The notes under the pieces: model-generated
Seen by the model: the letters and a program-made list of their open reading frames with translations, nothing else
Told to the model about the DNA's origin: nothing
Database searches by the model: none
DNA from: Kutzneria kofuensis
Lineage (GTDB): Bacteria; Actinomycetota; Actinomycetes; Mycobacteriales; Pseudonocardiaceae
Length of the DNA: 64,000 nt
Assembly (NCBI RefSeq): GCF_014203355.1
Contig: NZ_JACHIR010000001.1
Location: 8,000,038-8,064,037, forward strand
Reading direction: 5' to 3'
In this document: positions 1 to 8,760 of the stretch, one piece after another
How the letters are laid out: each line of letters begins with the position of its first letter
How positions within the stretch are numbered: position 1 is the first letter of the stretch
Position numbers and translations under genes: made by a program

Positions 1-667
1 GCTGCTGCTGGCTGAAGTTGCAGTTGGGGTAGTCGTACATCGACGCGGACATGCAGGTGCCGTCGGTGGAGGAGGCGTCCGGCAGGCCGAAGGCGTGCCC
101 CAGCTCGTGCACCATGCCGCCGTACCAGCGGTTCATCGGCCCGTTGACGCCGGCGGCCCCGTCCGCGTCGTGCTTGGGCATCAGCACCCAGCCGCCGCCT
201 CCGCCGCCGCCCGCGCCGGGGCCCTCGGCGCTGACCTCGCCGACGTTCAGCCAGCGACTGTCCGGCGCGCCGAGGCCGAGCTTGCGCCGCAGCTCGGCCT
301 GCATGTTGAACACCGACCACCAGTACCGGTCGCCGCCGTTGGCGGTGTTCTCGTACCAGCTCCTGGTGTGGTCGCCGGTGACGACCTCGACCACCGGGCT
401 GTTCAGCGTGAACGTCTTGCCGAGCTGCTTCTGGTAGAACCGCTGCGCCTCGGCCATCACGCCGGCGATGCCGTTGGGATAGCGCTGGTCGTAGGGCACG
501 TCGGACGGGCGGAGCCAGAACACGCGCACCGTCTTGGTCGGCGGGGTGTGCGGGGTCGCGGCGCCGCCCGGCGCGGCGGTCAGCAGGCCGGTGGCGAGCA
601 CGGCCGCCAGCACGGGGGCGGCCCGGGCGAGCCGTCGTCGAAACGGCCGGATCGGGGCAGGGCGCAT
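1..667 (-). CDS. Secreted zinc metalloprotease-like protein, 3' end beyond window
   Basis: The reading frame starts at the ATG at 667 and stays open to base 1, giving 222 residues; the C-terminus lies outside the window. Residues 1-37 form a signal peptide (Arg-rich start, then a hydrophobic Ala/Leu/Val stretch ending near AAPGGAA). The mature part has a Gly-rich loop (about 151-159) and a HELGH motif at residues 187-191. In metallopeptidases the two His ligate zinc and the Glu is catalytic, and a following Cys-containing segment fits a secreted enzyme. The overall family was not recognised, so substrate and clan are unknown. An upstream ATG at 680 is in another frame. The gene is divergent from the GH62 gene and shares the 668-991 intergenic region. 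Confidence 0.75.
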   Translation of the reverse strand, partial: MRPAPIRPFRRRLARAAPVLAAVLATGLLTAAPGGAATPHTPPTKTVRVFWLRPSDVPYDQRYPNGIAGVMAEAQRFYQKQLGKTFTLNSPVVEVVTGDHTRSWYENTANGGDRYWWSVFNMQAELRRKLGLGAPDSRWLNVGEVSAEGPGAGGGGGGGWVLMPKHDADGAAGVNGPMNRWYGGMVHELGHAFGLPDASSTDGTCMSASMYDYPNCNFSQQQ

Positions 668-845
668 CGTCGGGCCTCATATCCTCGTCGCAGCGGCAGG
701 GGACGACCGGCCGCCTTCGGCGAGACCGCCGAACGGCACGATTTTGTCAACGGTGAAGAAAGCCGACCGAAAGGCGTCCGGTCCTTCGGACTTTAGGGGC
801 GGGTCGGAAGCGCTGTCAACGGAGCTGGTCGGGTGAACGGAGTAT

Positions 846-918
846 CGAAAATTTGTTTCGAAGGAACCGAGCTTGACTCGGCTGGGCGGCTACTCCTATC
901 GTGCGAAAAGCCATTTCG
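846..918 (+). promoter_or_regulatory. GH62-GH115 promoter flanked by two CGAAA-N5-TTTCG operators
   Basis: Two dyads with identical arms and spacing occur at 846-860 and 904-918 (CGAAA, five bases, TTTCG). Between them is a sigma-70-like promoter: TTGACT at 873-878, an 18-base spacer and TATCGT at 897-902. Transcription would begin near 909, inside the second dyad. This is a classic repressor arrangement, one site just upstream of -35 and one over the start point. Xylan repressors of the LacI family in Streptomyces use CGAA/TTCG half-sites, so a LacI regulator is likely, but which one is unknown. The rest of the 668-991 gap shows only isolated CGAAA/TTTCG half-sites and no gene. Confidence 0.6.
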
Positions 919-991
919 ACACCGTGATCAACAGAACATTTTCGATGACGACGTCAGGTCGACTCCGTCCTCTCCGCCAGGAGGTCGTTTC

Positions 992-2056
992 ATGCCAGCA
1001 GGCTCCCCGCCGCGCCGGTGGCCTCGCGTTCTCGTCGCGGCGGTCGTGGCGGTGGCCGCCGTCTGCGCCACCACGTCGAGCGCCGCGGCGGTGACGCTGC
1101 CCGGCAGCTTCCGGTGGAACTCCGGCGGCGTGGTCATCAGCCCGCGGTCGGACTCGAGTCACAGCCTGGTGTCCATCAAGGACCCGAGCGTCGTCCGCTA
1201 CAACAACCGCTGGTACGTGTACGCCTCCACGGTCAACAGCGCCGGCAAGTACAGCATGGCCACCGTGAACTTCACCGACTGGTCGCAGGCCGCGTCGGCG
1301 CCGACGTACCACCTGGACACCAACCCGAACATCGGCAGCCGGTACGCGGCCGCGCCGCAGCTGTTCTACTTCGCCCCGCAGCACAAGTGGTACCTGGTCT
1401 ACCAGACCGGCCCGCCCTCGTTCTCCACCGCGAGCGACCCCGGCCGCCCGGACACCTGGTCGGCGCCGCAGCACTTCTTCGCCGCCGAACCGCCGATCGT
1501 CACCCAGAACAAGGGAAGTCACGGCTGGATCGACTTCTGGGTGATCTGCGACTCGGCCAACTGCTACCTGTTCTTCTCCGACGACAACGGGCATCTCTAC
1601 CGCTCGCGCACCTCGGTGGCGAACTTCCCCGACGGCTTCACCGACACCACCATCGTGCTGCAGGACAGCAACAAGTTCCACCTGTTCGAAGCGTCCAACG
1701 TGTACAAGCTCAAGGGGCAGAACGGCTACCTGCTGCTGGTGGAGGCGATCGGCTCGGACGGGCGCCGGTACTTCCGCTCGTGGACGGCCGGCCGGCTGGA
1801 CGGCGCCTGGACACCGCTGGCCGACACCGAGTCCAACCCGTTCGCCCGCGCCGACAACGTGACCTTTACCGGCCCGGCGTGGACGAAGGACTTCAGCCAC
1901 GGCGAGATGATCCGTGACGGCTACGACCAGACCCTGACCATCGACCCGTGCCACCTGCAGTACCTCTACCAGGGCAAGGATCCGTCCGCGTCCGGTCCGT
2001 ACACCTACCTGCCGTGGCGGCTGGGGCTGCTCACGCAGACCGGCTCCAGCTGCTGA
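992..2056 (+). CDS. Secreted GH62 alpha-L-arabinofuranosidase
   Basis: This is a 354-residue exoenzyme of glycoside hydrolase family 62, which releases arabinose side chains from arabinoxylan. The start is the ATG at 992, with AGGAGG at 979-984 at good spacing; longer upstream frames add no homology. Residues 1-34 form a signal peptide (twin Arg, Ala/Val core). The mature protein is a five-bladed propeller type with the family hallmarks: KDPSVV (general-base Asp, about residue 64), GWIDFW (pKa-modulating Asp) and HLFEASNVYK (general-acid Glu). There is no carbohydrate-binding module; the catalytic domain fills the mature chain. It is 16 bases upstream of the GH115 gene and surely co-transcribed. 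Together they strip arabinose and methylglucuronate from glucuronoarabinoxylan. Confidence 0.93.
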   Translation: MPAGSPPRRWPRVLVAAVVAVAAVCATTSSAAAVTLPGSFRWNSGGVVISPRSDSSHSLVSIKDPSVVRYNNRWYVYASTVNSAGKYSMATVNFTDWSQAASAPTYHLDTNPNIGSRYAAAPQLFYFAPQHKWYLVYQTGPPSFSTASDPGRPDTWSAPQHFFAAEPPIVTQNKGSHGWIDFWVICDSANCYLFFSDDNGHLYRSRTSVANFPDGFTDTTIVLQDSNKFHLFEASNVYKLKGQNGYLLLVEAIGSDGRRYFRSWTAGRLDGAWTPLADTESNPFARADNVTFTGPAWTKDFSHGEMIRDGYDQTLTIDPCHLQYLYQGKDPSASGPYTYLPWRLGLLTQTGSSC

Positions 2057-2072
2057 TTCCCGGAGGACGACG

Positions 2073-5000
2073 ATGACCTCTTCGGCCGAACTGGCCAGAC
2101 GGAACTTCCTGCGCCTGATGGGGGTTCTCGCCGCCGGAGCGGCGACCGCGCGGGCCGGGACGGCGTTCGCCGCGCCGAGTTATGTGTCCGACCGGGCCGA
2201 CACGGGCAGTTTCCCTTTGGTGGCGGGGAAGAAGGCCACCGCGCTGGTGGTCAGCGCCGCCGATCACCCGGGCGTGGTGCGCGTCGCCGGGGACCTGCAG
2301 GCGGACATCGAGCGGGTCACCGGGATCCGGCCGGCCCTGCACGTCGACGAGGTCCCCCAGGCGGCGCAGGTGGTGTTGATCGGGTCGATCGATCGCAGTC
2401 CGCTGGTGCACGATCTGGTGTCCGCCGGTCGGCTTGACGTGTCCGGGATCGCCGGCAAGTGGGAGACCTCGCTGACCGAGGTCGTGGCCAACCCCCGGCC
2501 CGGGGTGGCCCGGGCCCTGGTGATCACCGGCAGCGACCAGCGGGGCACGATCTTCGGCGCCTACGACATCTCGCGCCTGATCGGCGTCTCACCGTGGTAC
2601 TGGTGGGACGACGTCCCGGTGGCGCACCAGGACGAACTGCACGTGCAGGCCGGGCGGCACAGCCTCGGCACGCCGTTCGTGAAGTACCGGGGGCTGTTCA
2701 TCAACGACGAGAACCCGGCGCTGGGCACGTGGGCGCCGGCGTTCTTCGGTCCCGGGCTGGCGCCGGGGCACGCCGACGGCTTCAACCACAAGTTCTACGA
2801 GAAGGTCTTCGAGACCATGCTGCGGCTGCGGGCGAACTACCTGTGGCCGGCGGTGTGGGGCCGGGCCTTCGCCGAGGACGATCCCGTCAACCACGCGACC
2901 GCCACCCGGTACGGCGTCGTCATGGGCACCTCGCACGAGGCGCCGATGTTGCGGGGCATCGAGGAGTGGAACCGGCACGCGGTGGCCGCGGTGCGCGACG
3001 CGGACGGCAAGATCGTGAAGCCGGGACACGACGCGTACGGCGGCACGGGGGAGTGGAGCTACCGCCGCAACCCGGACGCGCTGAGGGCGTACTGGACCGA
3101 CGGCATCCGGCGCATGGTCGACCAGAACATCGAAGGCGTGGTCACGGTCGGGATGCGCGGCAACGGCGACACCGCGCTGCCCGACGGCGACAGCAAGGAC
3201 CTGATGCAGGAGATCATCGCCGCGCAGCGCGCGATCCTGGCCCAGGAGACCGGAAAGGATCCGGCGACCACACCGCAGGTGTGGACGCTCTACAAGGAGG
3301 TCCTGCGGTACTGGCAGCAGGGACTGCGGCCGCCGGACGACGTCACCGTGGTGTTCCCCGACGACAACTGGGGGAACATGTGCAAGCTGCCCGACCCCAC
3401 GCTGCCGCCCCGGGCCGGCGGTTACGGCCTGTACTACCACTTCGACTACGTCGGCGCCGCCCGCTGCTACAAGTGGGTGGACACGGCCCTGATCGCCAAC
3501 GTCTGGGAGCAGCTCAACCAGGCCGCCACGTACGGCATCGACCGGCTGTGGGTGGCCAACGTCGGCGACATGAAGGGCAACGAGCTGCCGCTGCAGTTCT
3601 TCCTCGACTACGCCTGGAACCCGTTCCCGGCCGAGCAGTTGACCGCGTGGGAGCAGCAGTACGCCCGGCAGAGCTTCGGCGAGCGGAACGCGGCCGCCGT
3701 CGCCGGGGTCCTGCACACCTACGGCCGGCTGCAGTCCCGCCGCAAGCCGGAGCTGCTCAACCGCAGGATCAGCATCACCCCGGGCAAGGACCCGGCCACC
3801 GACCGGTCCGCGATCGTCTACGACGACCAGGCCAGCCCCTTCAGCCTGACCGACTACCAGGAGCTGGACCGGGTCACCGCCGAGTGGCGGCAGCTGGCCG
3901 ACCGCGCCGACAAGGTCGGACGCCAGCTGCCGGCCGCCTGTCAGGACGCCTTCTTCGAGCTCGTGGGCTACGAGGTCGCGGCGAGCGCGAACCTGTATGC
4001 GTTGCGGCAGGCCGAGTTCACCAACATCCTCTACGCGGCCCAGGGCCGGGCCTCGGCCGACGACCTGGCGACCACGGCCGAGGCCCGGTTCAACGACGAT
4101 CTCGCGCTGGCCGACCGGTTCAACACCAAGGTCGCCGGTGGGAAGTGGAAGGGGTTCCAGACCCAGCCGCACATCGACTACGGCGACGTGGCCCGCTACG
4201 GCACGGACGCGTCCTGGCAGCAGCCGCAGCTCAACAACGCGGCCATCCCGGACGTGATCTTCCCTGCTGTCCGTCGGGTCACCCTGGCGGCCGGTGCGGA
4301 GCTCGGTGTGGCGATAGACGGCTCGGACCGCTGGTGGCCGGCCGAACCGACCGGCCCGGTGCTGCCCGAGTTCAGCCCGTTCCAGTCACAGCCGGCGCAG
4401 TACATCGACGTGTTCAACCGCGGCAGTGCGGCCTTCGACTACACGATCACGCCCGGCGTGCCGTGGCTTCAGGCGCAGCCGGCGCGGGGACGGGTCGACA
4501 AGCAGGTCCGCGCGACGCTGCGGGTCGACTGGTCGAAGGCCCCCAAGGGGACGACTCAGGTGCCGATCGTGGTCAGCGGCGCCGGTCGCACCGTGACCGT
4601 CCAGGCCGTCGTCGCCAACCGATCGCTTCCTTCGGGATGGCGCAACGGTTTCGTGGAGGCCAACGGCTACGTGTCCATGGAGGCCGAGCACTTCACCGCC
4701 AGCGCGGGCACAGCGGCGGTGTCGTGGCGGCGCATCCCGGACCTCGGCCGCACCGGTGCGGGGATGAAACCCTTCCCCGTCACGGCCGCCTCCCAACAGC
4801 CGGGGCAGGGCCCGCGGCTGGAGTACCGGATGACGCTGTTCACCGCGGGAACCGTTACGGTGTGGGCCTTCCTGTCGCCGCGCAGCAACGTGCTGGCGTC
4901 GCCGGGCCTGCGCTACGCGGTGTCGTTCGACGACGCGCAGCCACAGGTGGTCGACATCATCAAGGCGACCGGCGCCGACTCCACCGCGATGAACCGGCAG

Positions 5001-5186
5001 TGGGAGTGGACCATCTCCGACAACGTCAACCGCACCGCCACCCGGCACACCATCGCCGGCCCCGGCACGCACGTGCTGAAGTTCTGGATGGTCGACCCGA
5101 CAGTGGTGCTGCAGAAGCTCGTCGTGGACACCGGCGGCCTGCGGCCGAGCTACCTCGGCCCGCCCGAGAGCCGCCGAATTCCGTAA
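2073..5186 (+). CDS. Secreted GH115 xylan alpha-1,2-(4-O-methyl)glucuronidase
   Basis: The 1037-residue protein has the size and motif order of glycoside hydrolase family 115, which removes (methyl)glucuronic acid from xylan, including internal substitutions. The start is supported by GGAGG ten bases upstream. RRNFLRLMG near residues 10-18 is a twin-arginine signal, so it is exported folded by Tat. Family blocks include GDIQA-like segments near the N-terminus, GMRGNGDTALPDG, FPDDNWGNMCKLP, YYHFDYVG and LWVANVGDMKGNELP. The C-terminal 300 residues form beta-rich domains, including a part starting VSMEAEHFTASAGTA that resembles the fifth domain seen in many GH115 enzymes. It is followed at once by a strong terminator. 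Confidence 0.93.
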   Translation: MTSSAELARRNFLRLMGVLAAGAATARAGTAFAAPSYVSDRADTGSFPLVAGKKATALVVSAADHPGVVRVAGDLQADIERVTGIRPALHVDEVPQAAQVVLIGSIDRSPLVHDLVSAGRLDVSGIAGKWETSLTEVVANPRPGVARALVITGSDQRGTIFGAYDISRLIGVSPWYWWDDVPVAHQDELHVQAGRHSLGTPFVKYRGLFINDENPALGTWAPAFFGPGLAPGHADGFNHKFYEKVFETMLRLRANYLWPAVWGRAFAEDDPVNHATATRYGVVMGTSHEAPMLRGIEEWNRHAVAAVRDADGKIVKPGHDAYGGTGEWSYRRNPDALRAYWTDGIRRMVDQNIEGVVTVGMRGNGDTALPDGDSKDLMQEIIAAQRAILAQETGKDPATTPQVWTLYKEVLRYWQQGLRPPDDVTVVFPDDNWGNMCKLPDPTLPPRAGGYGLYYHFDYVGAARCYKWVDTALIANVWEQLNQAATYGIDRLWVANVGDMKGNELPLQFFLDYAWNPFPAEQLTAWEQQYARQSFGERNAAAVAGVLHTYGRLQSRRKPELLNRRISITPGKDPATDRSAIVYDDQASPFSLTDYQELDRVTAEWRQLADRADKVGRQLPAACQDAFFELVGYEVAASANLYALRQAEFTNILYAAQGRASADDLATTAEARFNDDLALADRFNTKVAGGKWKGFQTQPHIDYGDVARYGTDASWQQPQLNNAAIPDVIFPAVRRVTLAAGAELGVAIDGSDRWWPAEPTGPVLPEFSPFQSQPAQYIDVFNRGSAAFDYTITPGVPWLQAQPARGRVDKQVRATLRVDWSKAPKGTTQVPIVVSGAGRTVTVQAVVANRSLPSGWRNGFVEANGYVSMEAEHFTASAGTAAVSWRRIPDLGRTGAGMKPFPVTAASQQPGQGPRLEYRMTLFTAGTVTVWAFLSPRSNVLASPGLRYAVSFDDAQPQVVDIIKATGADSTAMNRQWEWTISDNVNRTATRHTIAGPGTHVLKFWMVDPTVVLQKLVVDTGGLRPSYLGPPESRRIP

Positions 5187-5195
5187 GGCACAAGG

Positions 5196-5228
5196 AAACG
5201 CCCCTTCCCCGTCGGGGAAGGGGCGTTT
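5196..5228. terminator. Bidirectional intrinsic terminator
   Basis: A perfect 15-bp stem (5196-5210 with 5214-5228) closes on a 3-base GTC loop, starting ten bases after the GH115 stop. The arms begin AAACG and end CGTTT, so each strand ends in a short T run. It separates the GH62-GH115 operon from the convergent SGNH gene. Confidence 0.9.
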
Positions 5229-5264
5229 CGTCGTGGGCTCAGCTCGCGACTGGCCTCTGTGGGG

Positions 5265-5278
5265 GGTAAGCGCTTTCC
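5265..5278. promoter_or_regulatory. LacI-type operator-like palindrome between convergent genes
   Basis: GGTAAGCGCTTTCC is a near-perfect dyad centred on GCGC, the usual centre of LacI-family operators. It resembles the operators at 23713 and 26518 (GGAAT[A/G]CGTTTTCC). It lies between the terminator and the 3' end of the SGNH gene rather than at a promoter, so its role is unclear; it may be an auxiliary looping site or a chance match. Confidence 0.4.
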
Positions 5279-5294
5279 CGACTCCGCATGCCGC

Positions 5295-6596
5295 TCACCG
5301 GAACAGTGAGAGGGGGACGGCCCGCCCGAGTGCCTGGTAGCCGACCGGGTTCAGGTGCAGGTGGTCGCCGGTGTCGTACGCCGGCAGCAACTGCCTCGGA
5401 TTGGCCGGGTCGCGGGCGACGCGGTCGAAGTCGATCACACTGTCGAACCTGCCGCTGGTGCGGATCCACGTGTTGACGCTCTGCCGGGCGGCCTCCCGGT
5501 ACCCGTCCGGGTCGTCGTAGGAATTGCCGCCGAAGGGGGTGATCGTCGCGCCGTAGACCCGGATGCCGTGGGCATGGGCACGGGTGACCATCTGCTGGTA
5601 GGCCATGATGAGGTTCTGGACGACCTGGTGCTGGGTGGTCGGGTCCGGCGTGGCGGTGCCGATGTCGTTGACGCCCTCGAACACCATCGACCAGTTGATG
5701 CCGCTCTGGGCCAGCACATCGCGGTCGAACCGGCCGAGGGCGTTGGGACCGAGGCCGTCGTGCAGCACGCGGTTTCCGCCGGCCGCCTGGTTGAGCACCG
5801 AGATGTCCCTGGTGTCCCGGCCCGCCTGCAGCCGTGCGATCAGCGCGTCCGGCCACCGGTCGTTGCCGTTTGTCGTCGAGCCCCGGCCGTCGGTGATCGA
5901 GTCGCCCACGATGGCGACGCCCGCACTGCGCGTGGTGGACAACAGTTCGACCGCGCTGAGGAAGTACCAGTGGTCGACCGGGGTCGCGCCGGAAAGGTCG
6001 GCATCGTCGAGGTGGTTGCCCGCGAGGAGGTACGAAGTGGTGCGGGAACCGGGATGCGAGGTGATGTTCGTGGACGCCTGTCCGGTGGCCAGGTAGAGCG
6101 TGACGGTCAGGTTCGACTGCGCCGTAACGGAAAGGTCGACCGGGTCCGAGACCGCCAGCGCCCCGACCGGTATCGTCACCGAGGGCTGGCCGTCGAAGGT
6201 GACCGTCCGCGAGGTGCCCGGCGCGATCGCGCTCACGCCGGCCTTCCCGTCGGCCGGAAGCGCCACCGAGACCGCGGTGATGGGCAGGTCTGCGCCGCCG
6301 AATGCGTTGGACAGCTGCAACCTGAGCTGTCGTCCGGCGGTTGAGACGTGGACCGTTTGTCGCACCGTGCTGTTCGCCAGTACCAGGTTCGGCTGTGTGA
6401 ACGGCGCCGGCGGCATGTTGGCCGGCTCGGTGAGCTGCGGCATCGCGGTCCAGGTGTCGACCCAGTGCGTCGCGGAGGCAGTGGACTGGGAGGCAGCGGA
6501 CTGCGTGGGGGCTGGCGGCAGGGAGAAGGCTGCGGCGGCGAGACAGATCACCGCGGCGGCGACGAGAGGAACCGGCCACCACAATGGTTTTCTCAT
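5295..6596 (-). CDS. Secreted SGNH/GDSL hydrolase, probable carbohydrate esterase
   Basis: The 433-residue protein has an N-terminal signal peptide or membrane anchor (residues 1-27), then an N-terminal beta-rich domain and an SGNH hydrolase domain from about residue 225. Block I is GDSITDGRG (nucleophile Ser near 233), block III is GVNDIG (Asn near 310) and the C-terminal Asp/His pair is in TGDHLHLNP. The two-domain layout with ITSHPGSRTTSY is typical of actinobacterial secreted GDSL enzymes next to glycosidase genes. The likely substrate is an ester on a plant polysaccharide, such as acetyl groups on xylan or pectin; this is inferred from the GH62/GH115 neighbours and not proven. It is convergent with that operon. 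No strong ribosome-binding site precedes the ATG. Confidence 0.85.
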   Translation of the reverse strand: MRKPLWWPVPLVAAAVICLAAAAFSLPPAPTQSAASQSTASATHWVDTWTAMPQLTEPANMPPAPFTQPNLVLANSTVRQTVHVSTAGRQLRLQLSNAFGGADLPITAVSVALPADGKAGVSAIAPGTSRTVTFDGQPSVTIPVGALAVSDPVDLSVTAQSNLTVTLYLATGQASTNITSHPGSRTTSYLLAGNHLDDADLSGATPVDHWYFLSAVELLSTTRSAGVAIVGDSITDGRGSTTNGNDRWPDALIARLQAGRDTRDISVLNQAAGGNRVLHDGLGPNALGRFDRDVLAQSGINWSMVFEGVNDIGTATPDPTTQHQVVQNLIMAYQQMVTRAHAHGIRVYGATITPFGGNSYDDPDGYREAARQSVNTWIRTSGRFDSVIDFDRVARDPANPRQLLPAYDTGDHLHLNPVGYQALGRAVPLSLFR

Positions 6597-6762
6597 GGCG
6601 TCAGCCTGCCGCAGGAGACCGCTGCTGACCAGACTCCACTCAGGTCAGCGCGTGACCGTGCAGCCCGTAACCGAAACGCCGGCTCTGACCGTCCACATGC
6701 GACCACGCCCCGCACTTCACACCGGTGAAGCCACTTCCGTCGCGGTATGGTTCCATGGACGC

Positions 6763-7398
6763 GTGGGGGAGCAGCCGCTACGTCGCCGGTGGCCCAGACG
6801 GGCCCTGCGGATCGGGCTCGCCGTCCTCGTTCTGGCCGTCGTGCTGACGGGTGCGAGTGTGACGTGGGCGTACACCGCCTCCGCCGGACACCGGTACGAC
6901 GTCGCCGACGCGCCCGCCGCCCCGGTGGCGATCGTGCTCGGCGCGGAGGTCGGGACCCCTTTCCTCCGCGGCAGGCTGGACGTGACGGTTCAACTGGTCG
7001 CGACGGGCAAGGTGCGGTCGGTGTTGGTGTCCGGCAATGCCGCGGGCAGTTCCGGTGACGAGACCACGACGATGACCTCGTACCTCGTCTCGAGAGGCGT
7101 CTCCCCGACCAAGATCGTCGTCGATCCGTACGGCTTGGACACGTACGACACCTGCGCGCGGGCAGTGCGGGTGTTCGCCGTCCGCCGCGCGCTGGTGGTG
7201 ACGCAGCCGTATCACCTGCCGAGGACGGTGGCGCTGTGCCGCAGCCTGGGAATGGACGCGGACGGCGTGAACGCGACGTGTGACTGTGGATTCCTCATCC
7301 TGCTCAAGAACCAGGTGCGGGAGTGGCTGGCCAGTGTCCTCGCCCTCAAGGACGCGATCTGGCACCGTGCGCCCGCTGTCGTGTCCCCGCCGATGTGA
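6763..7398 (+). CDS. SanA/YdcF (DUF218) family membrane-anchored protein
   Basis: The protein has about 211 residues. The frame is open far upstream, but homology to the family begins just after the GTG at 6763, which leaves a basic N-terminus (RRRWPRR) and one membrane helix (about residues 15-38). The outer domain has the DUF218 hallmarks: IVLGAEV near the start, VLVSGNAAG and TYDTCARA in the middle, and LVVTQPYHLPR followed by GMDADGV near the end. Members such as E. coli SanA affect envelope barrier function and vancomycin exclusion at high temperature; the reaction is unknown. No clear ribosome-binding site is seen, so translation may be leaderless or weak. It is divergent from the SGNH gene and convergent with the MFS gene. 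Confidence 0.8.
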   Translation: MGEQPLRRRWPRRALRIGLAVLVLAVVLTGASVTWAYTASAGHRYDVADAPAAPVAIVLGAEVGTPFLRGRLDVTVQLVATGKVRSVLVSGNAAGSSGDETTTMTSYLVSRGVSPTKIVVDPYGLDTYDTCARAVRVFAVRRALVVTQPYHLPRTVALCRSLGMDADGVNATCDCGFLILLKNQVREWLASVLALKDAIWHRAPAVVSPPM

Positions 7399-7413
7399 AT
7401 CCCCTGTGCCGGC

Positions 7414-8682
7414 TCACCTCGTGTCGGCCGTGCCGACGTGGTCCGGTTCGGAGGCGCGGACGGCGTGACCGCGGAGTCCGGCGGCCGCCGGCGGCACGAG
7501 CGCGATGGTCAACAGGGCCGAGACCAGCAGGCCGCCCTGCGTGCCGACGCCCTGCACGAGCGGGCCGCCGAGGGCGAGGCCGATGGGTGCGGCCAGGGTC
7601 GAGCCGGCGGTCCACAGGGTGAGCACCGGCTGCTGCTCGTCCGGCGCGAGCACGGCCTGCACGGCCGTGTAGACCACGGGGGTGAAGGGTGCGTAGATCA
7701 GCCCGCCGACGAAGAGCACGACGACGGCGTAGGGCACCGACGGCGCGATGGTCAGCAGCAGCACCACGGCCGCCCACCCGGCGATGATCGAGACCAGGAG
7801 TTTCCGCTCGGGCAGCTTCCGGAGCAGGCCGGTCAGCATCGCGCCGATCAGCGCGCCCACGCCGAACCCGGTCCAGATCAGGCCCAGCGACAGGCCGTCA
7901 CCCCGCAGCGGCCCGCGCACCAGCAGCGGCAGCGCGATCTCCACCGGCATGTAGAACAGGTTGAAACCGAACACCACCACCAGCAGCCGGGCGGTGAGTG
8001 GGATGCGGCGCAGGATCCGCAGGCCGGACGCGGGAATGGTCTCGCCGTCGACCGAGCCGGTGGTCGGTGGTCTGATGACGACGGCCGCCGCCAGCAGGAG
8101 GATCAGGCTGGCGCCGTCCACGAGCAGGGCGATGCCCGGATTGCGGACGGCGGCCAGGATCCCGCCGACCAGCGGGCCGATCGCGTACGTCGCGAGACTC
8201 GTGCTGGTGCCGAGGAGTCCGTTGGCCGCCAACCGGCCTTCCGGCGGCACCATCGCCGTCACCACGAGGCGGCGGGCGCTCATGCCGACCATCCGGAAGA
8301 CCGAGGCGACCAGCAGCCCGCAGACCAGCACCGGCAGCGTGATCGCGTCCGCCATGGCCAGCAGTCCCAGCCCGGCGAGCAGGCCGCCGCGCAGGACGCA
8401 GTCCGCGATGATCGATGCCCGCGGCGGGATGCGCAGCCTGGTGAGCCCGATGGTGAAGGCCAGGACCGTGGCCAGCACGTACGGAGCCGCCTCGACCGCG
8501 GAGATCGCCAGCGGCGCCGGCACGTCGCCGTGGATGCGCAGGGTGAGCAGCGGCAACGCCGTGATGATCGCGCCGTCACCGACGTTGGTCACCGCGTCGC
8601 CGGCCAGCAGCGCGCTGACCTTGCCGTCGCGCAACACCCGCCAGTACGACCAGGTCCGGTTCTCCTCCACCACGCTGATCAT
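7414..8682 (-). CDS. MFS transporter, multidrug/siderophore exporter type
   Basis: This is a 422-residue major facilitator superfamily protein with about twelve hydrophobic helices. The first, after a short cytoplasmic start, contains VTNVGDGAIITALPLL, the typical N-terminal half signature of the MFS_3/enterobactin-exporter (EntS-like) group. A central hydrophilic loop (about residues 205-225) separates the two six-helix halves. The start ATG at 8682 has a GGAGG ribosome-binding site (CTGGAGGTTCAACA). Longer upstream frames lack membrane character. It is divergent from the small membrane protein at 8761. The substrate cannot be told from the sequence. Confidence 0.85.
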   Translation of the reverse strand: MISVVEENRTWSYWRVLRDGKVSALLAGDAVTNVGDGAIITALPLLTLRIHGDVPAPLAISAVEAAPYVLATVLAFTIGLTRLRIPPRASIIADCVLRGGLLAGLGLLAMADAITLPVLVCGLLVASVFRMVGMSARRLVVTAMVPPEGRLAANGLLGTSTSLATYAIGPLVGGILAAVRNPGIALLVDGASLILLLAAAVVIRPPTTGSVDGETIPASGLRILRRIPLTARLLVVVFGFNLFYMPVEIALPLLVRGPLRGDGLSLGLIWTGFGVGALIGAMLTGLLRKLPERKLLVSIIAGWAAVVLLLTIAPSVPYAVVVLFVGGLIYAPFTPVVYTAVQAVLAPDEQQPVLTLWTAGSTLAAPIGLALGGPLVQGVGTQGGLLVSALLTIALVPPAAAGLRGHAVRASEPDHVGTADTR

Positions 8683-8760
8683 TGTTGAACCTCCAGCAGA
8701 GTAGAAGTCCAGTGCCCGGGTCACCGGTAGGGTCGCCGGGTGCAGCGGGAGAACGTCCTG

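Noticed and set aside
896-1954. Long minus-strand open frame opposite GH62
   Set aside because: It mirrors the GH62 codons, is Arg/Val/Gly-rich without any domain, and has no ribosome-binding site.
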